Below are positions 47,801 to 61,767 of a stretch of DNA of 64,000 nt, piece after piece. Under the pieces are notes generated by a model. It saw only the letters and a list, made by a program, of their open reading frames with translations, made no database searches and was not told the DNA's origin. The stretch comes from Chenopodium formosanum (Eukaryota; Streptophyta; Magnoliopsida; Caryophyllales; Amaranthaceae), in assembly GCA_024500155.1 (NCBI GenBank), contig CM044880.1, positions 3,720,001-3,784,000 on the forward strand, written 5' to 3'. A program made the translations under genes and the position numbers. Positions within the stretch are counted from its first letter, which is position 1. Each line of letters opens with the position of its first letter.

Positions 47801-50800
47801 CAACATGTTAGTCATTCTGCCGAAAAAGTAATGATCATCGAATCTAGAAGTGAAAGGCAGACTACACATTCTATTTCCAAAATCTAAGGAAAATTTAAGT
47901 GTTCACTTCATTGGACTAACAAAGGATTTATGGCTGAACTTAATTTGAACATCTACTTGCAGCTTGGGGTCAGGGTGAGTCTGCAACCCCTGTTTGGGTT
48001 GGAGTTAGGGTGAGGCTTGGGGGAAGGCTATTGTATAATACTAAAAACAAAAGCTTTTGTTCTACTCACTTTCTGTTTATGTAGTTTTTTTTTTTTTTTT
48101 TTGCTCCTCACTTTTCTTAATTCCATTTGTTTGTGGAATTCCACCATCTTACCCCTCATACAGTCATACCCCACAATATATCCACTTTTCCACACTCTCT
48201 CTAACCGTATTCACAATCTTCTTACATCCACCCACCTTTTTACACATTTTCTCTTACTTAGTCTTACACTCATCCATTTTTACGCTCTTTCTTATTTTTT
48301 CTTACACCCACTCATGGTTTAGAAAGTTTTTTGAAACTACATATCTACAATTTGTGAGTCAAACAAATAATTAAAATAAATGTGGAGGTAATAATAATAC
48401 TATATTATTTTAACATCAACAATCTCCCTTAAATCATAGACATAAGACTATATGTCTCTTTTTTTCCCCTGTATTGAATCTATTGTATATTCTTGCTAAC
48501 TTAAGTTTACAAGTTGTTAAGTTGTGATATGATATTCTGTATTCTACCACACTGCAGGTTGGTTTTGTAACCTTTTTTCTGAGTTCAATTCTTGACAACC
48601 TAACTTCTACAATAGTCATGGTTTCTTTGCTGAGGAAACTAGTTCCCCCATCTGAGTACCGCAAGTAAGCTCCCTAACTTTTTTTTGGGGTCTACTAGCT
48701 TTAAGTAAAATAATATTGAATTTTGAATTCTAAACCATTCTTTTAAAACTTTCTTGAATTTTATTCTTGGTTATCCTTTAAAACTCCCTTAATTTTTCCT
48801 AAATACTCTTTCGTTTTCCCACTTTACTCATCTTTTTTCAAACTCTTTCAAATGATTATATTGTTATGTCCTTGTCTTTATATCGTACGATTCATGCTAG
48901 CCGACCTTAAATCATTTCGGGATTAAGGCTTTGTTTGTCACTTTGTTGTAATGAAGGTGCACAAATTTGCTTAATGTTACAAAGTCATTAGTCGTTGAAC
49001 CTTAAAATTTGCTGGAGTTAAAGAAAATACTGTCTTCATACCTGTATGTTTGTGCAAATGAAACATGAAATGTACTAGCTACAAACAAACTCATAATATG
49101 CGGATGCAGAATTCTTGTTTATTTACTAGTACCAGGAGTTGGAAATATTTAGAAGTAGATGATTTCCATTTAGGCCTTCCCTAGTGGGAATCAATTTTTC
49201 ATTATTACGTTTGTTGCTTTTGTTTGGGATAGGTTGAGAGTTATTCTTCTTACAAGAAAATTACACTGAAAACCGATAAGATGCCTATGAATGCCAATCC
49301 ATAAAAGCCAGTTCTCATGAATGTCAATCTCTAGAAGCCGGTTACTAATGAATGTCAATTAATAGAACCCTATTAAGTTAAAAGCAATATTCAGGATTTT
49401 TTTTTTTTCTTTCCGCGGGGGGGGGGGGGGGGGGGGGGGGGGGGGATGTTTCGTGATAGTAGAGGTTATCCACTTATTTTGCAATACAGGGGCTTTTATT
49501 CCTAGAAATTTTCTAAATGGGGCCTGAGCTGTGCAAGAGAAAACTGCGATGTTTTACAATTTTACATGGACAACCTTATAACTGTCAGTCATATGGAAAG
49601 TTGGTTCCTGTCAATGTAGCTTCATGTCAATTATTATTCTTCATTCTCAAAAAAGACCCACTTATGGTTTCCCTTTTGTGTGTTGTCTGTGTTTAGACCC
49701 ATTTTTAAAATGCGCCAATAACACTTACGGCCAGATTTGTCTGCATTCTTCAAACAGCTTGTGCCCCTGTACATCCCATACTGTACTCATGACTTCATGA
49801 GAGTATAAGATTTTACTTAATATTATCTCTGGCAGGATTCTTGGAGGTGTTGTTGTCATAGCTGCAAATGCTGGGGGTGCTTGGACTCCCATTGGTGATG
49901 TCACAACTACCATGCTTTGGATTCATGGTCAGATATCCACACTGCCCACAATGAAGGTTTGTCATGGTTGATGAATCAGATTTCCTAAAATAGTAATGGT
50001 TTGTGATAGCTTGATAGGTTTTCCATTTCTCCCAAAACTCTTATTAAGATTTGAGTGTACGGGGAGGATCGGAAATTTTCATACAATTATAGAAGTAATA
50101 TATGTGATGAATAATTTTACATATCCTTTATTAGTCAATCATGAGGGGTTAGGTTGGTGTCAGTCATGTCACTAGGGAGTTTCATTGTCGTGGTGGCCAC
50201 TGTCCTACATTCTGCAACATTCAATCTAGGTCTAGAATTACGTCTCACATGTTGAAAGTACTAAGCATATCTGCCTGTCATAAGTTGAGATTCCTGACAA
50301 CTGCTTCTAATTTCATTATAGCTTCCCAATCTTGACATGTCTTTGGGTTTTGTAGGCCTTGTTTATACCTTCTGCTGTTTCTTTGGCTGTTCCGTTGGCC
50401 CTTATGTCACTTACAAGGTATGTGTCTTACTAATGAGTGCAGTATATTCTATCAGCTGAGAAAAATGATTCTTAAGCTATACCAATCTCTTTTTTCCCCA
50501 TCACAGTGAAGCTAATGGAAAGGCAACAGAATCTGCTGGTGTCTTGGCATCTGAGCAGATGGCACCTCGAGGGCAGCTTGTTTTTGCAGTAGGTATTGGT
50601 GCTTTGGTCTTTGTTCCCGTGTTCAAATCCCTTACTGGTCTGCCTCCGTATATGGGCATGCTTTTAGGACTTGGTGTTCTCTGGCTATTAACAGATGCCA
50701 TTCACTTTGGTGAATCTGAAAGGCAGAGACTGAAAGTACCTCAAGCTTTGTCTCGAATTGATACTCAAGGGGCTCTTTTCTTCTTAGGAATTCTTTTGTC

Positions 50801-51617
50801 TGTTGCAAGGTAATTTCAAACCCATTTATTAGTGTTTGCAATTTTGCATCTCTGTTAAACTGTGTTTATTGTTTTTTTTTTTTTTTTCTTTTGGGTGTTT
50901 GAGCTGTCTTGTCTTATTTGTGGCTTGACTGCATTGCGTACTTTCTTTTTGTTTGGGGAATTGGGGTGGACTGAGGGGGTTGGTTAAATGAGGTGCTCAA
51001 ATCTTTGATAATTAATGAATAAATTTGCACTTGCACATATCCACGGATTACAGTGGACTAAAACTTTCACATTTTCATCAACATTCTGATGGAGTCCTCT
51101 TTTTAAATTTTTATGGCTGTAGCTTGGAAGCAGCAGGAATCCTTCGGGAGCTGGCAAATTACCTTGATGCTCAAATACCAAATGTTGAGCTCATTGCCAG
51201 TGCAGTAGGGGTGGTTTCAGCAATTATAGATAATGTTCCTCTTGTTGCAGCAACAATGGGAATGTATGATGTTACTTCATTTCCGCAAGATTCTGAATTC
51301 TGGCAGCTAATTGCATATTGTGCTGGTACTGGTGGCTCCATGTTAATTATAGGATCTGCAGCCGGAGTTGCCTTCATGGGCATGGAAAAGGTTGATTTTT
51401 TTTGGTACTTCAAGAAGGTAATACATTCATCATGATGACATCAATTTTATCAGTTTTTATCCTTTTAATTGAGCTCATCACACAAGTCTGTTTTGTGTAG
51501 GTGAGTGGTTTTGCTTTTGCTGGGTATGCTGCTGGAATTGCAGCTTATTTGGCTATACATAACCTTGACATCTCTCTGCCTACTACACTCGCTCATGTCC
51601 CATTCCTGTCTGGATGA
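44859..51617 (+). CDS. NHD1: NhaD-type Na+/H+ antiporter, chloroplast envelope (NHD1)
   Basis: Ten exons: 44859-45101, 46126-46302, 46417-46545, 47226-47402, 48558-48664, 49836-49956, 50356-50417, 50507-50809, 51123-51417 and 51501-51617. The total is 1731 nt and 576 residues, with all phases joining. Residues 1 to about 70 are a Ser/Pro/Leu-rich plastid transit peptide. The rest is strongly hydrophobic with about a dozen helices. It includes FLLGAMTIVEIVDAHQGF, SSILDNLTSTIVMVSLLRK, ANAGGAWTPIGDVTTTMLW and SAIIDNVPLVAATMGMYD, which are the conserved NhaD/arsenite-permease-type half-helices with Asp/Asn pairs. The plant homologue moves Na+ out of the chloroplast stroma in exchange for H+. The ATG at 44859 is the first of the frame that gives a good transit peptide. 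Long introns hold homopolymers and an RTE remnant. Confidence 0.94.
48886..48945 (+). mobile_element. Degenerate RTE 3'-end remnant in NHD1 intron
   Basis: ATTCATGCTAGCCGACCTTA...GGGATTAAGGCTTTG resembles the 3' terminus of the RTE at 27370-27405, with several substitutions and without a clear ATTG tail. It is an older, decayed insertion in the NHD1 intron at 48665-49835. Confidence 0.6.
49417..49445. repeat. G29 homopolymer in NHD1 intron
   Basis: An uninterrupted G-run of about 29 follows a T/C-rich stretch. Its exact length is doubtful because such runs are hard to sequence. Confidence 0.75.
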
Positions 51618-52380
51618 ATTTCTTCCTTAGAAGCCAGCAACTTTGATTTGCTTGAAGCAAGAACTTGAGCTAGACACAGTCTGGAACCTCTCTAGTGCTG
51701 AGATTCAAAGCAATTGTGAAAAAGCAGAGGCGCATAGTAGATAATGTTGATTCTGTTTCCAGGCAACATTTTCACTTCATGTCACTTCATGTATGTAATT
51801 CTTTTGTCAAGTAGAAATGGGGGTCAGATGAGAATTATGGGAAGCTTCCCAAATACGTCAAGAGATTAGTTAGGTTGATAGGAAATAAAGCGAGCAAAGC
51901 TGAAGGATGTTATTATGCTTTGGAAACAATAATCTTGAGATAAAAAAAAAAAAAAAAAAAAAAAAACAATTATTCTGATGATTTTACGTGTTGTATGGCC
52001 AACTATAACTATCGTCGTTTGAGTTGTTCAGTAATCATCATTTACAAGTTAATATTTGATTACTGTTGAATAACTGAGGTCACAGTTGAGTATATATTCT
52101 TGTTTTGGGAAGGAATTTTGTGGGAAATCAAAGGGAAAAGGGAAGAAAAGAGAGCCAAAAAAATATTTAAAAACAATGCTAGAAAGTAATCAAACTCTAG
52201 AAATCCGGCAATAAATGCGTAGTATTTTCTTACAACATTTTATATTTTACTTATAAGATAATTTACTACGGAGTAAGATTCTTTCAAAAAAAAAAAAAAA
52301 AAAAAAAAAACAAATACTCCATTTACCAACAACATTTTTCAATATGAGTAGTTTTCACAAAACTGATTTTTACAAGTTTC

Positions 52381-52384
<4 letters not shown>
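51618..52384. other. Convergent spacer between NHD1 and the TFIIIC gene
   Basis: This includes the NHD1 3' UTR, A-runs near 51942 and 52290, and AT-rich sequence. No gene is seen. NHD1 (+) and the TFIIIC gene (-) converge across about 1.1 kb here. Confidence 0.5.

Positions 52385-52431
<47 letters not shown>
52385..52431. repeat. (TA)n microsatellite
   Basis: About 23 TA repeats in an uninterrupted row, in the spacer downstream of NHD1. Confidence 0.9.
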
Positions 52432-52434
<3 letters not shown>

Positions 52435-52439
52435 TTTTT

Positions 52440-52575
52440 TGCTTTTTATTATTCTTTTATCCAAATGAGTCACAAGGGCAACACAAAGTACAAATAAAGA
52501 TGGGGAATTTGAACCCATGACATCATACACATGCTATCAGTCTTAACCACTAGTGAAATGAGTTGCAACAGTAGA
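52440..52575 (-). mobile_element. tRNA-derived SINE-like fragment
   Basis: On the minus strand an A-box-like CACTAGTGGTTAAGACTGAT is followed by a B-box-like TGGGTTCAAATTCCCC. A downstream CCTTGTGACTCA resembles the corresponding part of the fragment at 4385-4487. The spacing fits a tRNA-derived SINE. No target duplication was resolved, so the borders are approximate. Confidence 0.5.
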
Positions 52576-52725
52576 ACCATATATTGATAGAAACTGTACA
52601 CCATGCGCCAGAGGCTCAACTAGGAGAAGCCTCTATGCCAAAAGGAAAAAGACTGCTGAGCAAGAGCTCTTGTACAGCATATGAATACATGATATGACTC
52701 TTAAGCAGCTGTAAGGATCCTAAAA

Positions 52726-55700
52726 TCATAGCAGTGAAGTACTCATTGGATTTGCAAAGTAATGCTGTCGACAAACAAACTTAGGTCTAGAGTAGTTGCC
52801 ACTGAGACTCTCCAGCAAGGCAGGGGGTGTTGAAGAAGTTCTTTGAGTCATCTTCCGCACAATAAGGTGTTTATCCAAAACCATCAGTTCCAACAGCTTT
52901 CGGCAACTCTGAAGAAAGTGTGAACAAAGCATAAACAAATACACCTTCTAATTAATAAAGAAAGAAAAAGTAAACTCATAATGAATCAAGCACGGAACCA
53001 AAAATTTGTGGCTTAGTAGTAGAAATAATTTCATCTGCACCATATAAGACCAAATTAACAAGAACATTCTCTCTGACACTGCAGTGTCAAGTCATATTCT
53101 CCATGTCTACATGACCACATTTACCGCCAAAGATTTTTTTGCCATGGATAATCTAGGTAAGGTGCCTCCCAAGCTCTAAGTTCTAACTGTGATCTAACCT
53201 ATAATCACACCACTAAATCTCCACTAAAACTCTCATAACTAATTTATGAGAGTTTACATTAAAAGATTCAAGCAGAATTCCTTATCCAAAAAATTTTCCT
53301 CTGGGAAGAGGCGTATACCGAATGCCAACATCATGTTGTCAGCTGATCAACTAAAACAATTCAATGAAAAGACCAAATTTAATGTCATGATTCATAATTT
53401 CATTCTCTTTCAATTGGCAGCATTACATTGAATTTAGCTATAACCATGACATTTTAAGATGCTGCGAATTACTTAACTTTAACTTCTTTAGACAATACAG
53501 TGACAAATTTCCACTCTGAAAATCCATGAATATGTCAAATAAGTTTTGAAGACAAATTAAAAGATTAGGACTTAGGAGACAGCAAATAATAAGAGCTTAA
53601 GATTTAGTCCTGTAGGAAGCCTTTCAATTGACAAGTAATTAGAATCAGAACATGCATAGTTGTATATCATATATCTGTCTTCTAAAATATAACATCCATG
53701 TAGTTGTAGTCTTAGAGTAGTATATATACAAAATGCATCAACCCTTTAATACTTCATCATGAATAAGATGCAAACACATTTTTAAAAGCCACTCTAATAT
53801 ACGGAGTAGTGCATTATAACCCAAAGCCAGCAAAAAGTGAAAATTTTGGCTCCATTTGAAAAAAAATAAATAAATAAAAATGATACCAGTTAAGAAAATA
53901 TAATGATAGTAGCATAAAGAGTAGGGCGCAAGGCATAATATTTATCGACATGCAATGAATGGGGTGTGTGTGTGTGGGGGGGGGGGGGGGGGGTTGTGTA
54001 ACATTCAATATCAACCTTGTTTCCAGAATTTTGCAATATTCAATGGAATTTTTTATCATATTGTTAAATACTTGTTATCTAGCTGTCTATTAACAGTTCA
54101 TTTTAAAACCGAGCTTCCAATCTTCCATCTTAATTGGCATGAAGTATAACACAACACTGATCTTTAAAATTATTTAAACAATTTTAAGTCCTGAGTACAG
54201 GCAGAACAAAGGCACTGAATCTTTGTTTATACTCTTGCAACAACTCCATGTCTCACTGGATAATTTCACAGCAGCATGCAATTTAATGAAAATGAAAATT
54301 CTTTGAATTAAAGACAATTAAGGAAGTCAGTTAAAAAATTACTTAATGAAAATTGATGATATGTTCAGCAACATAAAACTTTAAGGATAATATCTTGTTT
54401 AAACAGACAAATCAAACAAGAAAAGGATACCTGTGGGTTTAATACTTCCATTTGACTGAGAATATCACCCTGTCAGAATCATACGATCAGCAGAGGGGAC
54501 AAAAAAAAAATGGAAAACCACGATCATACAAAGATCAACAAGAAAAGGACCACACAAAGATCAACAAGAAAAGAAGGACCATGTACAGTTTAAATTGGAT
54601 TATTCCATGCCCAATACATAAACAGAAAACCATTCTAATTTATTATTGTTCAGCATAAGAAAATTCTACTAATATTGGAAAGCCACAATACCATTTCCCC
54701 AACACCTCCCCCTCCCACAATACCAACCCCCATTTACAACTCGTTGAAAGATTAATTAACAGCCCCCCATCCCCCTAAAAAAAAAAAACAAGTATATCAC
54801 TTTGCCTTTAACAGGATCTGGAGAAGTCCAGAATTCATGCAATTTTGACCTTAACAGTACAACAGCAGAGATAATTTCAGGACCGGCCCCTCATACAAAA
54901 TAGTGGATAAAGTAATATTACCTCTATTATGGCAGGATTTTGAGTCACAATACCAAGTATACGACGTGTAAGCCCCCTGTAGACAATCCTATTAATAGTT
55001 CCATCCCCGTTGATCCAAGGCAAAATTGGCCGAAAAGCAGCAGTTGATTTGTCAAAGTTTTGGATATTCTCCCTATCTTCAGTGGATGTTCTAGAGCTGC
55101 TTCCTTCAAGCTTTTTGTGAGCCTGAACTACATTAAAGAGTGGTGAGACCTCTTCAGATGAATTACGACTATGCACTTCACAATCATCTGAGTAATTCAC
55201 TTTATCTTCACAATCTGCAGTCCCTTCAACTATATGTGTCTCATCTCTCTGAGGAACTGAAGATGAAGCCATTCCAGGACCTTGAGAATAAGTTGTCTTT
55301 GAGGCCAGAAAGTACTTGGTGAGATATTGACCATCAACTACATGAATAGAATTGTAACCATTGACCTAAATCGCAGAAAATATAATCAGCTCACTCTATT
55401 TTTTTGAAAACTTATCAGCTCACTTTATATAATAAAATCGTAGAGAAGTATCAGAATCACCATCCTGAAATCAGAAATGACACCAACCTTCAATACAAGG
55501 CCAAACAATTGAAGCACATCAACAACATGTTCAGCCAGAATTGTACCTGGTAAGGGAAACCAAATAATCAGTATGATGACTGATCTTTAGAGTAAAAAAA
55601 AAACACCCAACTCCAAAACAGAATACCTTGAATTCCCAAGCACTCAGAAACCTTTGACATGGTTAAGCCCTGATCACCAGCTTTCTGAATATTTGTGTGT

Positions 55701-58700
55701 GCAATTTTAAAAAGCTCTGGATGCAATTGAGCATATTCTTGTCCACTATGTTTAGACAGATCTTGAACAGAGAAATTTGCCATAACTTCCCATAATGAAT
55801 TACCAGAAATAATAGTAGCTGGAATAATACTGCCAAAATCAGGGGATTCTTTCACACTTTCAACGGAGGATAATGTGCAGCTGACTGTCTGACCCAAAGT
55901 CGAGTAAAACTGATCATTTTCACTGAACAGCATTGCATTACCTTCATCTTTGAAAAATTCAACAGTGTAGGACCTCAAAATTGTTGCTCGACTTAGAGAA
56001 ACTTTTATACCAGGGAAGCCTTTCTCTCGGCGGGAAAAGATCTCACTTTCTTGCAAAGAGTTACATTTATGTTTCTTGCTAACACCACTGTCCTCAAATT
56101 CATGGTCATCATATTTACGTTTTGTACTTCTTGAGTCCTCAGCCTCCCCAACACCTTCAAGAGGTAGAACCGGCATAATGGACAGCTCTCCAGAAGATAT
56201 TAAAGCAAACAAATGGAAAACATCTCCACACTGCAGATCTGAAGGTAAATCCACCATTCCTTCCATCAACTTCTTCTCCTTTTCACTTATCCATCTTGCT
56301 AACTTAGAAGCTCGCTTCCCCGTATTCGCTGGAAATTGAGACAATGAAAGGCTCCTCAAGAAATTTTGAGACAGGACAAATGGTTGACTGGGACCACTTC
56401 CTACCTGTTACACATTACGTTAGCCCCCCAAAAAGGCAACCTTGATTCATAAAATGACAACAACAATAAAGTAGCAGTAGTTTCCATAACATGAGCATAA
56501 GCATAACCAAAGCATGATCCTTCTTTCTTCTTTTGGATTTAGGGGAGGGGAAGATGGCCCAAGTTTTTCTCTTCCTCATGTGAGTTTTTCTCTTCCTCAG
56601 GTGAAAATCAAACTTCCACATTTGACAATATAAATTATTAGGCTAAGCATTAGAAATTCAAAGCATATTGTCTGAGCCAATGCATTTCTAATCATGTACA
56701 ATAATATCATAACACTTACTAGAAGAAAGAAAGCAGTTGAGAGCATAAATTAAAAAGCAATCAATCAATCAAAGCCTTAGTCCCATAAGTGGGGTCCATA
56801 AATTAAAAAGCCTACCAGAATTTTTTTCTGCCTGAGGTAGTCAAAAGCTGAGAAAAGATCATGCTCCGAATAGCAACATAACGTTTCCGCTAGCAAATTT
56901 GGCATTTCAGCTGCTTTTGAGTTGGTCAAGAAGACCAGCTTAAAAAGCTCAACAGCACAAGAAACAGCCAATGATTGATTCATTCGTTTGGTTATGCTAA
57001 CCCCCTCCTTCAAATGCATGACAAACTTCTGAGGAAGGCGGGTGGCGTCTGGATCTTTGACTGGAATCTATCTGTTGCTTTTCAGAGTCATTGTCAAACT
57101 CACCTGGACTACTAGCAACAATATTGTGGGCTCCCTACAACCATAGATAGCTTTATAAGCACTAAATTGCATAGGATTCAAAATATTTTACAAAGATTAC
57201 TCCATGTCGATAAATTTTTGGCTGATGAAGTTACAATGACTCCCAACCTTGAGGAGAAACATTCACAAAGTCAAGGAAGAACAATCTACATTAAAAAAGT
57301 CTTTCAAGGTTATGCATATGCCTGATGGATGTGTAAGTTATTGCATTGGTATAAAAAAAAAATAAATTATAAACTACAAGAATTTCATTGATACTTAAAA
57401 GAAAAGAATTATATAGCATTGAAATTATTAAATAAGGGATTTTTTTTAAATTATAAAAAAGGGGGGGAGGGGGGGGGGGGGGGGGGGAACATGGAATGGA
57501 GAGAGAATAAATGCATATTCAAAATTGGAAAAATCACAAAAGGCTGAATGAATAGACAGTTGATCTATTTAGATAGGGAATAAGGGAAGCATTTAGCAGT
57601 TTGGTACAAAATAAAATCAACAAAGTGTAAAGTGAGTTAGTTTGAGCAATGGGTAGTCTTAAGCTGCTTCATTGCATAGAGGTTATTTAAGCATCTGTGC
57701 CAAAAACTGATAAATATTAAATACCTGAGATGCAGATTCACTTCTCTTGGCAGATTCCAATTTCATCATCTGCTTTTGTACAAGAACATCCTTAAGGGCT
57801 ACCTTAATTGTACTATCATCAAAGTCATCCCAGCGTTTTCCCTGAGAACGGGACTCTTGACCACACTCATTTTTTTCTTGATCCAGCTGCTGAGCATACC
57901 TTTGAGTAAGCAACTTACACAGCCTCATCAAAGATTCTGCAAATTTAATGTCCCTTCTCAGAACAGAAACTCTTCTACGACAGGTATTTGGAGGAGCAGG
58001 AAGATCGCTAATTGAAGCCCAATCTGTGCCGCGCCTTGCACCTTGAATTGCTCTTTGTCTTGCATATTGAATTAGTAAAAGCCTGACAACAATAGGAGAG
58101 ACAAAAAGCAATTAAGCAACATGACTACTAATGAAACTAATACTCCTGTAAATGAATGACATATATACACAAATTTCAACTTCAAAAACCTGTGTCAATA
58201 GGATGAAGTGACGTAAAATACCAATAATTTACAACCACCTAAAGGCCATCAATTTCCTAACTCTCTTCTGTTGTTCATATTAGCCACCAAGCTCCAAACC
58301 AAAGTAATTATATTGGCAGACTGGTAATTACAAAATTTAGATTCTTCATATATATATATATATATAGGGGGAGGCTCTCGTGAGAATTTTTCTTATGTGA
58401 GAATTTTTCTTATGTGAGAACACTCTTTATGTTCTAAATTTTTACTCGTATGTTCTAAATTTTAAATATAATGTTCTAAACTTTTTCTTAGGTGTTCTAA
58501 ATTAAATCAAATGTTCTAATTTAGTACTCACATGTTCTAAACCATAAAATAAGTTAAGTTTAATATCATAAATTTTAAATAACTTGTTCCAAAATTTTAA
58601 CTTATATGTTCTAAATTTTAAAATGTGTGTTCTAAGATTTTTTATTATATGTTCCAGATTTTAAAGCGTATGTTCTATTTTTTACTCATATGTTCTAAAT

Positions 58701-61001
58701 TTTTTACTCACACTTTCTATATTCTATATCAGTTTATTCTAAATTTTTATTCACATGTTCATAATCTTAAATTAGATGTTCTAAATTTTACTCATATGTT
58801 TAAAATTTCATAAAGCATATTTTATAAATTTTTAATCACTTGTTCTAATTCTTAAATCAAATGTTCTAAACATATTACTCACATAGATGTTCTAAATTAT
58901 TACTCAGATGTTCTAAATTTTAATTTCAGACACATGTTCTAAATTTTTATTCGTATGTTCTAAACTTTTACTCACATGTTCTAAATTTAAAATTAATTCT
59001 CATATAAGTATGAATTCTCACATATGAACCTATTCTCACAAATTTAAAACTGATATATATATCGACATACCTGTCTGCTTCTTCTGTCCATGAGAACTTT
59101 TGCTGACGAGTTGGTTTCAACATTGGCATGATACACTGCCCGATTAATGACTCCTGTTGTTCCTCATGTTCAACAACTTCAGGCTCCTCCAACTCCTCTT
59201 CTTCACTATCTTCATGGGATTCTAGAATCCAGCATGCCATCAAAGAAACAACATGCTTAAGTACACTGGCAAGTAGGCTCGGCTAATACCTCTAGCAAAA
59301 AACAACAAAATCGAATTTCAACAAACCACTTGTATGATTGGCTTTTGCACGCTTCGCCAATCTTTCTTCTTCAGATACCTTCCTTTTGCGCCGAGATTGA
59401 GGATGCCTGTCACTTCTAGCATCTGAAACCACGCCCTGAATATTGAAATCTCCCTGAAATCTGTTAAGACGCTGCTGCCGATTATCATAATATACACGAA
59501 GCACCTGCAAATAATTTAATGAAACTTAGGATTTGGTATATATACCTCAGTGTAAACTAATTGCAGCAAATATACACTTTACTCGATCAATAATTGATAG
59601 TCCATCAGCTCCATCCGACTTAGTTCAACTTTATATAACAGTCTACAAAGACACTTTCACCCTTGATTTTTGGTAAGATGCTCACTCTTTCCCTATAACT
59701 GTCCTAGCAGATTTTCTACACCAACTTTAGTAAGAAGCATATGTTAGAGCAGGTCAAAGAGGATATCTTAATTTCTATAGAGCAAAAGAAGACCAATTTT
59801 CAATTCTTTTTCCATTACAAGAACATCAAAGCAATAGCAAGATCAAATTTTATCAAGAGGATGATCATTCATCATGAACTAGCAACTGTGGTTTGACCGG
59901 TAAGGAACATCAACATGATTACAGGCAAGTGAGGTAACATTAATCTCTCTTGGTAATATGAATTTTAATAAGAAAGGTTTTGATCACATGAGACATGACC
60001 AGACTGATGTTTTGTGATCTAGTCAATATGAAGAAAAAAAAAAAAACTTTTTGGCATCCATCTGCAAAACTACATTCAATGACTTTTCAGAACATTAAAA
60101 CAATCAACAGCTGCATCATCTTTATTCTTATAAATTTATAGATAGTTCTTTTCATAAATTTCATTTTTCCATCCTAACACTGAATAACATTCAAATAATT
60201 AAGCTTAAAATTAAGATAAAGGTAACGAGATAGGTAAGGAGTGGTATAATTCAAGCCTACAGAGTTTCATGACAATAAAGAGCTATAGCCTATAAGGCTC
60301 CTTCACCTGCTCTAAAGAAAGATTGAGATCTTTGGCGATTTCTCTACACTCCTGAAAGCTGAGTTTTTTACTTTGCTGATCCTTAATGCGCTTGAGGAGC
60401 TCAGCACGTTGCTCTGCCTTCATCACCCTGACTGTAGTCCATGACCGATAAAGACAAACCTGCAGATCAAATGATTGAATTTATCAATTACAAGCTGAGA
60501 ATACAGGACTAAGAAACAGGGGGCAAGACAAGCTGGTAATGGGTAACAATGCTTCGAATTTTGTACATAGAGAAGTACATGCACAGTTGCACACGTATGT
60601 GGGTATGCACAAGTCGAACAACATAATGGAAAAAAAAAATGTATCAACTATCTACAAGGGCTATCACCCTCAAACATAGAGATTAAAAAGAAGAATGACA
60701 CTATATATATATATGAGATACAATGAGAAGGATCTTATAATGAGAAGAATGAGAAGGATGAAATGTGCATTTATTTTGAACTAAATGTGCATATATTTTC
60801 TACTAAATGTGCATATTTGATTTTGGACCTGATACTTTTTTTGCAAATTCTGGAAAAACGAGAACTTATGCACATTCAATTTCGGTCAAATTTTTTTTTT
60901 GCACATTTTATTCCAAAAATATGCACATTTAGTGAAAATTTTATGCACATAAAATCCTTCTCATCCTTCTCATTTTAAGAAACTTCTCATTTGACCCCAA
61001 A

Positions 61002-61077
<76 letters not shown>

Positions 61078-61723
61078 TATTTATTATTTTTTTTTTTTAA
61101 GGAAATACTACACTTAAGCTTAAAGTGAAGTCATATATATACAAGGGCAGACAGTCATATAACCAAAAAGAGAGTACGTGAATTGTATGGATACATTATT
61201 GTCAGATCATTACCTCAAAAACCACACATCCAGGGAACGCACGTATAGCAGCTTTTGTGTCAGCAGCAGCATAGCAATACTCTAAAGTCTGCCAATATTT
61301 TTCAACAGCTTCGCCAGTGGACAACACAAAGTCATGCCTAGGGCCTCGAGGCAACAGGTCCATTGATAGCGGTTCCTCAATGTATGGTTTCAACTCTAAA
61401 GCGTATATAAGTTTAGCGTGTGAGATCTTGGTTGCATCCGTGGGACTTTCATCAGCTACCAGCCGGATAAGCTAGATTATCAATTCAAAATGACAGAGAT
61501 GAGGAAAAACAAAAAAACAAAAATATAACAAGTCCCAGAAGGTTCAGCTTTCTTTTCAAAACCAAAACTGAAGGAATGACAAATCCTAAATAATTCGCAA
61601 GGTGAATAAAACTTCACTTTAATTGGACATGCAAGATATAGTAAAAGGTGACCCAGGTTGCAAGGGTTAGTCCATGATAAACTTGAGATCAGGGCTTCCA
61701 TGGAAATATATATGGAAACAACA

Positions 61724-61767
<44 letters not shown>

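Noticed and set aside
57060..57134. A 75-nt mini-intron (GTGAGT ... CTCAG) to explain the TFIIIC frame break
   Set aside because: Its length is a multiple of three, so removing it does not restore the frame.
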